Below are positions 47,035-57,234 of a stretch of DNA of 64,000 bases, piece after piece. Numbering within the stretch: position 1 is the first letter of the stretch; each line of letters starts with the position of its first letter. Location of the stretch: contig OY744473.1 in NCBI GenBank assembly GCA_963556145.1, positions 3,596,001 to 3,660,000 on the forward strand, given 5' to 3'. This DNA comes from Hygrocybe punicea. Its lineage: Eukaryota > Basidiomycota > Agaricomycetes > Agaricales > Hygrophoraceae. The notes beneath the pieces were generated by a model, which did not search any database, was not told where the DNA came from, and was given only the letters and a program-made list of their open reading frames with translations. Both the position numbers and the translations under genes were made by a program.

Positions 47035-47700
47035 CTATCCCGAAAATGATTTTCTTTTTAGTGGTGAGCGGTGAGCGGTGGGATGTGGGCAGGTGCACAG
47101 TGTGTGGTGAACAGTGAATGGTGAGTGGCGGATGCGGGTCACAGAATCACCACGGGTCACTACCCGCGACTTTTTGGTGGTGTTGGGCATGATCCATTGC
47201 GTGCTGCACCACCTGTTACCTCGCGAATGCAATGCCGACGTCAATAGACATGGCTGTGCGTGTCCGCGAGGTTGAATGGGGGTTTCAGCCTGCATCACGG
47301 CCCTCTGCTGACTCCCTGTTGGCGCCATGTGTCTTGATAGTTCACATGAACGCGTCGACATGTGTGCATTTGTGTTTGCGTTTGCGTTGATGCTGGCGAG
47401 GGCCATGGCCACGGTGAGGGGTGTGGGTGGTGCCTGTGTGTGGGCACACGCACCTGTTGTTGCCATCGTTGTAATTAAGTTTTTAGTAGAAACTAAACAT
47501 AAAAAGACATGAAAAACGTACCTAAAGCAGTGGGAGTGGAAGTACCAGGGATGTGGGCTGTGTGGTGGACAGTGGACGGTGGACGGTGGACGGTGAGCTA
47601 TGTGGTGGATGGACGGTGGACGGTGGATGGTGGATGGTGAGCTATGGGATGTGTGGTGGTTGGGCGGTGGAGGTAAATAGCTTGTCACATCACATGTCAT
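47035..47700. mobile_element. possible non-autonomous element with minisatellites and the shared hairpin
   Basis: GGTGAGCGGTGAG-type repeats on the left (47064-47130) and GTGGACGGTGGACGG-type repeats on the right (47565-47670) bracket a unique centre that contains the hairpin at 47218. Subterminal arrays around a hairpin mirror elements A-C. I could not define terminal inverted repeats or a target duplication, so the limits are approximate. Confidence 0.45.
47218..47273. repeat. hairpin motif, copy at 47.2 kb
   Basis: ACCTCGCG and CGCGAGGT form the outer stem; the core is GACGTCAATAGACATG with the neighbouring TGTGCGTGT. Order and spacing match the copy in element C. Confidence 0.65.
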
Positions 47701-47858
47701 GTGTTGGGCGGTGCGGGTTGAAAATCCCAGTTTCTTGGCAACCAGCCAGAAAGGTTTTCTCAAGGTTACCAAGCCATTGTTGTTGAGGTTCAAGGCAAGT
47801 TCTCCACCTCATATGCTATCCATGTGTTGACCCAGTTTGGCATACAGGCATTGTCCAT

Positions 47859-48718
47859 ATGATTCATTTTTGCACCACTCGGCAATGGTCCAATGCACTG
47901 TTATTCCATAACCACACCTGCAAACTGTCAGATATCATTAGAACTATTCGTGAACACCAATTATTGGATCCTCAAACTTTCGAGGCATTGCTTCAATGCA
48001 AAGCTGATGCCAAGCTCAATGGCTTTCCCACTGATGTAAATGTTCCACAGTTGTGTGCATTGCATGAGCTCCTCAATGACAACTGGCTTGGGGAGCGCGT
48101 TCTTGATGTCTGTACTCATCTCATCGCACTCGAACTCCAGTCACCCAATTTGGAACAATTGAATTGCCCAATCTCATTGATCCTTCTGTCCATATTCAAC
48201 ACGCAACTCACTAATGTGTACAATGCGAAATGTCTATCCAAGACATTGAAGGAACTCTGAGACTCCTTGCTTGCCGATCTTCCCAACTATATGGATATAT
48301 TTTCAACAAGAAAGGTGTGCACTGGGCACCTTGTATCATTTCAATGAAGGAACTTGTCATCTATCAGGGCGATTCGCTTTGCTGGGCAGCCAATGAAACT
48401 GCACTGGCAAAACTGCAGTGGTTTTTGGCTGACATCACTGACACCCAAGGCCGATGGACAGAAAAGGTACTTCCCATGCCAGAACAAGGGAAAGACAGCG
48501 GGTCATGTGGGTTCATTGCCTTGAACGTCATTCATGCATTCATTGATCCAAGTGTGCCATTATGGCGCCAGGAAGATGCAAGTACTTTTCATCGGAACTG
48601 GTTGACCAAACTCCTGCTGTTTCATCTAGCATCACTGTGTGAGGTTGACAAGGTTAGTGTTTACGCAATGCCGGAACATTCACCTGAAGCATCTCCTCCA
48701 ATAGAGCCCACCTCCTGA
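47859..48718 (+). pseudogene. Ulp1-type (C48) cysteine protease of a MULE, frameshifted
   Basis: The first frame (47859-48260) is an uncharacterised helical N-terminal region. A second frame, ending 48718, holds a Ulp1-like catalytic core: His in KKGVHWAPCII, Asp in YQGDSL, and Cys in the MPEQGKDSGSCGF motif, followed by IALNVIHAF. All three catalytic residues are present. Ulp1 proteases cleave SUMO-like conjugates; copies in transposons have no known role. The two frames do not join without a frameshift near 48250, so the gene is broken. It is oriented with and just upstream of the FAR1/MULE transposase, suggesting one element. Confidence 0.7.
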
Positions 48719-50153
48719 TGGACTCCCATGGCCTGAGCCTGTGGAAGACAGATCCAGCCTGAACAGTGACTCAGATTATTCAAATTCAGACACCCACCTT
48801 CCTGGTCCTGGTCGCAAGCTTGCTGCAGTGGAAGATTCATTGGTTGGCACCTCCAGATCCCAGCATCATGCTCATACACCACCCCAGCCGACATTCGATC
48901 CAACTGTGCCTCATTCTCAAAGTGGTTCACCAAGCAAGGCACCAGATGCCCCTTTGGATCCACAGTGCCCACAAACTGGGATGATGTTTGAGACACTCGA
49001 GGGGGCAGTGCATTTCATATATGAATATGAGCAATGACATGGGTACCAATGGAGAAAGGCAGAAAGTGTCCAGGATTGTGAAAAAGGCATGCCTTATGAT
49101 CTCAGATGACTTGATTCTCATATTACCAGGGAAACTTTGGCACCTGCGACTTCAATGCTCTAGTTCTCTAGAACGCTGTCCTCTGCATGGACAGATAATT
49201 GATCCTGCAAATTATCGCCAAGGCAAAACCAAGCGTTGCTCATACACAGCCTATGTCAACATATGGTCTGCTGAATCAGGCCTTTTCCATTTTGCATATG
49301 TCGGCCTTGCTCATAATCATCCTGCAACTCAAGACGACCACCTTCCTGAATACCGGCCTCCATCCGAGTGCCAGAAAGAGTTGGTCCGCGAGCTTGTCCC
49401 CATCAAATCCCTTGGACATGCCGACATCCACACTCTGTTGTTAGCACAGTTCCCCAATCACCCACTATTTCTGCATCAGGTCACGAATATTCTCGATGAT
49501 GCCAGATGAGCGACCTGTAATGTGGTGCAGAGTCTTGGAGGATATTTTGTCACAATTGTCCAGAAACTCACGGAACTCAAGAATGCTGATCACCACTGGG
49601 TGTTCCAGGTCCAAATCGATGAATTGACCTGCCAATTCAAGAACATATTCTGGATGTCACCCATGCAGGTGACGGTCGCACAGCACTTCAGTGATGTCAT
49701 CATTAATAATATTGCTATGGGCCGCAACCAGTATGGGCTTCCCCTAAATGTCTTCATTGTCATTGACCAATTCTTCTCATCTCAAAACATCGCTTACTCA
49801 ATCCACACCAGCGAGACTGCTGATACACATGAATGGGCCCTAGATTGTCTGTTTGCAGTTCTCCCACCACACCCTGATTGTGTCTTTTTCTCTGATGCCG
49901 ACCTTGGGCTGGACCTTGTGATCTCTAGGTGACCGCCACCAGACATTGTGTTTCATGGTCATTGTCTGAACCAACTTGATGGCAACATTATGAGAAAGAT
50001 GGCCCAGATACTCGGGCCTCTTTGGCAATCCTTTCGTGAGGCATTCTGGACTGTCTACTATTCAATGTCACCTACCACTCTCAAAGAAGCATGGGACGAT
50101 CTGCTTGCTAAGTTTCCTGTGGCAAGGCCATACCTTGAGAAGGAGATTTGGCC

Positions 50154-53100
50154 TAGTGTTGCCGAAGTTCGGTTCGGAACCGATCCGAACCCGGTTTGAA
50201 CCGCGAACCGAACCGAAATTTTGCGTTTGGTTCAGGCATATGGGCAAACCGAACTGCAGGTTCAGTTCCCGGTTTTCAAAATTATTATCAGTTTAAACCA
50301 TTTTGAACTGCATTTGAACGCGAACCACTTAGTTACTTGGACGGGTGCGTGGCTCATTTCATCTATTTATCTTTGTTTATATCTTATTTTTTTCACTATG
50401 CCTGCCCTGCCTGATGACTTTGATTGGTATCACGACGAGGCCGATACCGAAACAATCGACTCTGCAATGGCCAAAGCTACATCCAGCTCCAGCGTGAAAT
50501 CCTCCCTTGCCCATCCTCGGCTTTCCCAACTTCGCAATGGAGGACATCATCCTGCACGCACCATCGCTGGTGTACAACATAGTACGCGAATGTCTAAAAG
50601 GAAAGTGGACGAAGCGATTCCCAGTGCTACTGCCGCCAAGAAGTCCAAGTTGGTTTCTGGTCGCAAGAAGGTAGTCGAGAGCGAGGACAATGATGACGAT
50701 AGCGAGGACGAAGATGAGAATGGGGACAAAGACAGGGAAGATGACGGGGACAAAGATGAAGACGAAGATGAAGATGAAGACGAAGATGTGAATGGGGATG
50801 AAGTTGAGGACAAGGAAGAGCAGACTGCCAGGGAGCGTTTGGTTGAGCTTGACAGTATGTCCGCGCAAGACCACTCGGTATGTATTTTAATCTCTGTGTA
50901 GTACATTATATCTAACTATGTTCATAGAAACGGAAGCCTCATGTGCGAAAGAAGGATACCCAATGGGCAGACGTCAACCTCATGTTCAAGACATTCTTCA
51001 AAGTTGACAACAAAACTGTGAAGAAGTATTCTTGTAAACTTTGTCCATAAGTATCTGTCTCATTCAGTATCCAACGGAACGATGCTCATAACGGCACAGT
51101 GCCATGTTCAGCGCATCCAGTAGTGTCACCACGCTTCGCATGCACATTTCGCGAGAAGGTGGGAAACACTACATGAAGTATCGTACATTATGCGAAAAGA
51201 ACGGAATCCCGCCAAACCATTGTTGCGTGCCTCTGAGGAACACTGACGAGACGAGCAGTGTCCAAATTTCTCTGGATACATTCATAGTGTCGACACCAAA
51301 AGTCCCTGTGTGGTCGCGAGAAGGCCTCCTTTCTCACATCTGTGAACTCGTTGTGTCAGACAATCAGGCTTTCCAACTCGTTGAGAAGCCCGCTTTCCAC
51401 AACCTCCTGCTCTACCAACATCCCTCTATGAGTCCTCGTGATATTCCTCACTGCACGCTCGTCACTGAGGAGATCTACGTGAAGTCAATCCAAGTGAAGG
51501 GTCTTCTCCACGAACAATTCAAGGAGCTCGATAGTGCAATCTCTTTTACCTTTGATACCGGCACATTGAAGGCCTCAGACCCCTTTCTTGCCATCACAGG
51601 TCATTGGATTGACAAGCAATGGGTCCTCCATGAGCAACCTATCGGATTCATGCAGATCCAAGGCTCTCATACCGGTGCAAATACTGGTGCCTTGTTGAAG
51701 GACACTTTTCACGAATATGGGATTCTGAAGTCCGACAAGGTGTGTAAACTACTGAGTGCTGTGTCGTGGTAAACTAATGTGTTTCCTCAAGCTTGGGTGG
51801 GGCATTGCAGACAATGCCTCTGTGAACGACTGCGCGATACAGGAAGTCGCTGATGAAATTGACCCTTTCGCTATGAAGTGGGTAGCAAAAGAGTGGCGCG
51901 GTCGTTGCATGGAGCACTCAATCCACTGCTCAACGCGAGCATTCATCGAGGCTGTCGTGCCTACCCCCATTCATCTCATCAAACATGTATTAGCGAAGAA
52001 GGCTGCAAAGAAACGCAGCAGCGACAACAATCACGGTGACCATGATCACGACAACGACAACGACAACAATGACAACAATGATGACTTCGGTTACATTGAC
52101 CTTGAAGGCATCACGGATGAGATTTTAACTCTGGAGGACCTTGCTGCCAAAGAACTTGACATGGAATTCGACCCGAAGGATGTCCTTGGCAAGGCGCTCG
52201 CTTTTATCAACCAAGTCCGAGCATCTCCACAAGCGCATGCATATTTCCTAAAGTTATGTATTGAGGAGAACGTTAACAAACTTGAACTCATCAAGTGGGT
52301 TCGCACTTGATGGGTGTCACTCTATGACCTCGTAACCCGTCTTCATGAAGTGAAGGCGGCTTGTATCAAATTCGCATTGCTTGCAGACAGTTCTGATCAA
52401 GTGCCCAAGCTCACTGGTGGGAAAAGTTATGGGATGTTCACGATGATGCCTGGTGAATGGGAGCTTTTAGAACTCATCCACGACTGCCTTAAAGAACCAG
52501 CTACTGCATGCCAAGTCTTCTCTTCCGCTACTTGCCCCACCATGCTCCGTGCCCTTCCTGCCCTCGAATTCATGCAAGAGAAATGGGAGACAATGGCAAA
52601 GCTTCCAAAGTATGCACCTGTCGCTCATGGCCTCCAACATGGTCTCAAAAACCTCCGGAAGTGGTACAACCACACAGACGACACAAATATCTATTTTCTC
52701 TCTCTCGTCCTTGATCCGGGAATCAAGATGGAATACTTCAAGGTCCATTGGGATGATGAGTATATTGAACATGGCACTGAGATTCTCAACAAAGTATTTG
52801 ATCGCTACTGTGTTACTGCTCCTCCCCCTCCTCTCGATGATAGTTTACAGGAAGCAAGTGCGCCAGATGATATGGGGTACAGTGCAGCGTGGATGTGGAA
52901 TGCAGTCCACCAGCGGGTTTGAGCTGAGCGTGCCTCAGCAGATCCCCAACGAGAATTGCAAGATTATCTCCAGAGTCCCCTTGTTCTAGCATACGGCAAC
53001 ATTCTCCATTGGTGGAGAGATCACCAAGTTCAATTCCCTACACTCGCACATATAGCCCAGGACTACCTTGCGATACCGGGGTCCTCTGTAGGATCAGAGT

Positions 53101-53479
53101 GGCTGTTTTCGAGCATGCACCACATTGGAACGGACTTTCGTAACCGAATCTTGCCTCATATGTTTGAAGCAGTGCAGATTTTGAAAGGTGGGTACAAGGC
53201 TGGAATCATCTCTTTTGCTGGTGAGGTGGAGGCATTGGAAGCATTGGTGTCACTTGAAAGCTTGGGGACAGACTAATGATATTGTAGCGAGCTGTTATGT
53301 AGTCATGCTGATGCTATGAAACCGGGTTCAAACCATCTGAACGCCAAACCGAACCTGGATGAACGGTTCCATCCGGTTCCAGTTCCGGTTTGAGAAAAGC
53401 TTGAACCGAACCGACGGTTCCGGTTCGGGTTTTTGAAAAAAGTCAAAAAACCGGACCGAACCGAACTTCGGCAACACTA
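50154..53479 (+). mobile_element. hAT element D with transposase (3326 bp)
   Basis: The termini are TAGTGTTGCCGAAGTTCGG and its exact reverse complement; the perfect match extends to 24 bp. Subterminal regions on both sides are arrays of GGTTCGG/CCGAACC words. The flanks ATTTGGCC and CTTGGAAC do not form a clear 8-bp duplication. The element lies inside the second MULE. Its termini resemble those of non-autonomous element A (TAGTGTTGnnGAAGTT), so D or a relative could mobilise A. Confidence 0.88.
50398..53276 (+). pseudogene. hAT transposase, near-intact with stops
   Basis: The N-terminal exon (50398 to about 50878) is acidic (runs of Asp/Glu). A GTATGT donor and an AG before 50931 lead to KRKPHVRKKDTQWADVNLMF and a BED-type zinc-finger remnant (CKLC, then MHISREGGKH). 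The RNase H-like core follows: AITGHWIDKQWVLHEQPIGF, HTGANTGALLKDTF, then GWGIADNASVNDCAI. The C-terminal hATC dimerisation region reads ILHWWRDHQVQFPTLAHIAQ, IPGSSVGSEWLFSS and FRNRILPHMFEAVQILKGG. In-frame TGA codons at 52308 and 52920 break the reading; both are explained by C-to-T change of CGA. Otherwise the domain order is complete. Confidence 0.85.
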
Positions 53480-53839
53480 CTTGGAACCAATCAACCGGGC
53501 ATTGTACAAGGCAAACGAGCAGAAAAAAGCAGAGAACAAGGCAAAGTGAGCAAAAATCTCAGCAGAAAGGAAAGTCAAACACAATGAGGAGCATCTCGCA
53601 CAGGCCCATGAAGCAACTGCCCAGCATAAGGCAGCGTCATCCTCTCGCCCAGTACTCCACCCTGCTCAGCCAACTGCTCTATATCCACTTGATTGTGTGC
53701 ACTACCCTCTGCAACACACTCCCCAGCATCCATCACTCCCGCCGTATCCACTTTGTCTGTTTCCCTTTCAAATCCCTCCTAGTAATTAAGAAATTTTGGT
53801 AATTTATTCTGTAGCACCAAAATCAATACAATGAATTCT

Positions 53840-56344
53840 CAATAGTTTGTCCAGTCTTCTTTGGTTGACCAATCAGATACTCTGTTCATGGCCCACTTCT
53901 CCATCGTCTTGATCAGTTTAGTCCCCTCTGATCCTATCACCATAACGTCTGAAACTCTGTCCTTCGCATCAAGTTTCCGCCCTGGCCTATTGACATGGAT
54001 CTTAGATGCTTTATATGAGGCCTGCAAACGAGCAAGATCGTCTTCTTTTCTGGGAGAAGAATGAGCTTTACCACAGTGAAAATGATTGATATCATGTTCA
54101 ATGTGATCTTTGACTTTGCGTTGGCAAGGTATCGATGCTGAAGTTTGACCAATATAGTCCCAATCGGCATAAGGTCCTATAGCAGCAAAAGTGTGCTAAG
54201 ACATGTACTTCAGCAAATATGATGGTATTGCATTAACAGGACCTTACTTTAATGTCACGGACATTGTGTTCTTGAAGAAGGTCGATGGGGTGAAAACCAT
54301 CTCATTTCCCAGTGGTATTTGCTAGCCAGCAGTATATGTTCTAATGATCAATGTCAGATAAGAATCCTAAGTACCACCGATATCCCCAATTTTCATCAAC
54401 TCATCAAACTTGAGGTAATCCAGGAGATCATGAGCCATCTGGGTTGACTGGTAATGGAGATCATCCTTGTTAGATTTCTTGAGCACAATCCTTTGTAGAG
54501 TGGAAGTAGATGTGTGGTCCTTCACGATTGTGGCTGCCAGGGTGTAGAGTTCTTCTGGTGAGCAGCTCTGCAGTTCCTCAAGTGTGTCAACTTTGCCCAT
54601 GATGCACCAGAGGTCCCGGAAGCAAGCCTCTGCGATGTGGAACAAGCCCTCTTTAAGATTGTGGTGGAATGTTCCCTGTATTGTTGCTGAATGAAGACCT
54701 TTGCAGTTGAGGAGATCGAAAGCTTGAACCAGTCCAAAACCAAGCTGAGTGCCATAATATTGAGAATGAAGTGAGTGCTCAAAAGCTATCTGTGCATGAA
54801 ACCAGCCAAACACTTCTTTGAGGAACACAAGGCATTCGGATGAATTCAAGTCGTCACAATGAAACTTTTGAAGCCCTCAAAGTCGTGAGATGGTGAGTTG
54901 GTCGCCAGCTCAAGCAATGATATATTTTTCACCGAGTTCTTTTTGTTTTTCAGGTGAGTCGAGTTCAACCTGGCACCACCACTCTTCAAGTACATGATCA
55001 TTTCCTTCGTAGGATGCTTCCTCAATGTATACAGTGTTGAGAATGTATTGGCAGGTGACGTGGTCTGGACCAATAGGTAACTGTTCACAGGGCGGTGGAG
55101 GATCAAATAATTTGTGATCGTTTTGGCTGTAAGTTTCAAAACTGAAATCTGGTGCAGCTGTTAGAATTGAAAGAATGTGGTGAATAGCACAAGTGTTGAG
55201 ACGGGGACTGGCATCCTTTTCAAGCTTGATGATATGTTTGTATTTTATCGTGTTGACTGCGCTGAGTGCTCGCTGTTCCTGGAATGTGTGATTATCTGGC
55301 TAAACAGCATGGGGGTCTTTTATAATGAGGATAGTCGCCGCCATGCCACTATCAAAGTGGGATTGATTGTCAAGTCGTTGCTTGTACACCTTGAATGGCA
55401 AATTGATGTTGTCATGGGTTCCAAACCAAGGATACCGTTTTAAGTCTTTCAAGAGAGTGGCCCGGCTAAGTTCAGAGAGTTTTTCAATGCCGCAGTAAGC
55501 CCACTTTTGACTCATCATAATCCCAAGGGCATGGAGAGTGTCAAAAGCTTTAGTGGCAAGCCCACAGCTCTTGAAGTATATTGTCAGCAGTTTTGCAAGC
55601 CTGCAGCAATGGTGTGAGCACGATAGAGATGCCATGGAGATCATCATAAGAGCTGCCTAGTGGCCACAAAAAGTTAGACCATAGCATCAGAAACGAAACA
55701 GAGAGCAGAGACCGGGTCAGGGTTCTTGAGTTTGTTTTTCAGTCGTTGCTTGGGCGTGCAGAGAGCATGGTGGAAAAGCTTCCACATTGTCGGCACTTGG
55801 CTTTTGACCTCTGGAATCATTTCTTTCCAGCTAATAGACAGAAGGGTCTCTTCAGAAAGATTCTCTTGAGGAAAGAGCATTGTCAGCTTCAGAGTATCCA
55901 GCTCGCGATCCATAGTCTCACAGACAGTTTCCAGCGCCCAGTTATTCATCGCATCCCTTGCAGCTTTTGTATGTATACCTTGTCCATGAGAATGAGGGGG
56001 CTAGTGCCAGTTCGCCAAGATTCCTGGAAGCTCATCGCTAAGCATAAGCACAGTTCTTGCAAACCGGACACGATTGTTCGAGACCAGTTCCAGAACATTC
56101 CAACTAATGGCCCAGAGAAACAAAGGGAGATTTAGATGCAGTGAATCCATCAGAGTCAGAACTTCAAGAACACGATCAGAAATGTCGCCAGAGACATTGA
56201 GGAATTTTCGGCAGCTTTCTGTTTGTCAAACATGAGGATCCAAGCTTGGAACACATTGATGTTCACCAAATAATGATCCCCCAGTATCAGAATCCAGGCC
56301 AGAAGTATCAGAGTCTGAGCTGCTGTCAGATGAAACGCGTACAT
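53840..56344 (-). pseudogene. DUF6589 protein gene, decayed
   Basis: DUF6589 proteins are multicopy in mushrooms and of unknown function. Fragments appear in the right order on the minus strand: PTMWKLFHHALCTPKQRLKN (about 55780), THDNINLPFKVYKQRLDNQS then FDSGMAATI (about 55400), VFGWFHAQIAFEHSLHSQYY, FDLLNCKGLHSATIQGTFHH and IAEACFRDLW (54849-54367), and HPIDLLQEHNVRDIK (about 54300). A TGA sits inside the last segment (near 54300), and the fragments occupy several frames. Some breaks may be introns, but at least that stop is in a conserved stretch. The start is not defined. Confidence 0.7.
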
Positions 56345-56461
56345 TTGCCAGGAGGTAGTACAAATGCGTCGATAAGTACTACTTTAATTACTCTAAATTC
56401 TGCGCGTCGAGGTCACATGATAGATGATCCACACCCGCTGTACTCAAACTCACCAGCCGCT

Positions 56462-57234
56462 CTATCGCAAGTGTTTGATGTTTTTCGCACTCCGCTTGGA
56501 ATGCCGCCGGGTTCTGTACGAGACTAGAGAATCGTGTCCAGGTGACTGCTCGTGATGGTACGGTGTGTTCGCAGGTGCCACGGCCGACGGCTGGTTGGAA
56601 TTGCCAGGACTTCCAAGCACGTCACCGGGTGGAGTCCCCTCAGTTCGGTCGCCTGCTATTGTGAATATTGGTGGTGCACGGGGGATGAGGCGGGTTCCCC
56701 AGCGCGTCACCACACCACCCGAAGCCATGGTGGACGTGACGCCGTCGTTGGATCGTGTCTGGAAATGAGGAGGTGAGAGGGGAGGAACATTTTGAGCTAC
56801 TAGTATGAGCGTTACCGTCAAGTCGTTCACAAAATCTCCTCTCCTCTGTAAACAGATAGTGGAGAGGAAGAGGGATTAAGCTCTGGGTTGGATATGCGAG
56901 ACTACTTGTGCTACTTACATCCAGTATGTTCAAGATTGACCGCTTCATCAAGAGCGGGATGTTGTCGTCGGCGACGACACTTGTTCAAAGGATTTGTTCA
57001 GAAAATGTCAGCGCATGAGTGGGTGAGAATGGCCTCTCACCTCCTTCGCACGTAGTCCAAAATCAGGTTTGCGTGGATGTCTCTGATCTACACAGCACGG
57101 GAGTGAAAGATGAGTCTGGAGGGATTCTGTCCCGAGGATGGATTGGGTTGCCATACCTCGAGGGGCAAAGAGGCTGCGAGGGTCGTGGAGGTGAAGCCAA
57201 CGGCGAGAACAGCGATGAGCGAAGCGAAGCGCAT
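56462..57234 (-). CDS. small secreted protein, unknown function, five exons
   Basis: I do not recognise a domain. The exons are 57234-57157, 57087-57041, 56979-56919, 56845-56816 and 56758-56462; all junctions are GT/AG and phase-consistent, giving 170 aa. Residues 1-21 (MRFASLIAVLAVGFTSTTLAA) are a clear signal peptide. The mature protein starts with a helical segment (IRDIHANLILDYVRR, LLMKRSILNILD) and ends Ser/Pro/Gly-rich and basic (RTRRHSKRSAKNIK). KR dibasic sites suggest possible Kex2 processing. It has no Cys, unlike most secreted effectors. It borders the transposon island, a common location for fast-evolving secreted genes. Confidence 0.72.

Larger units (their letters stand above)
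48960..53800 (+). pseudogene. FAR1/MULE transposase of the second Mutator-like element, split by a hAT element
   Basis: From about 48985 the frames read ETLEGAVHFIYEYEQ, a zinc-binding segment (RCPLHGQIIDPANYRQGKT, KRCSYTAYVNIW, then LAHNHP), and the catalytic region HWVFQVQIDELT, GRNQYGLPLNVFIVIDQFF, WALDCLFAVLPPHPDCVFFS with DADLGLDLVISR. The C-terminal part SFREAFWTVYYSMSPTTLKE runs to 50153, and the reading resumes after 53479 with INRALYKANEQKKAENKAK and a Pro-rich tail to about 53800. TGA stops at about 49507 and 49930 and frame changes show it is inactive. The interruption is the 3.3-kb hAT element. Confidence 0.75.

Noticed and set aside
47035..47793. 252-codon minus-strand frame
   Set aside because: Made largely of the GTGGACGG-type minisatellites and the hairpin; no protein-like features.
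50146..53487. 8-bp target duplication for hAT element D
   Set aside because: ATTTGGCC and CTTGGAAC, or shifted alternatives, agree at no more than five of eight positions, so no duplication is claimed.
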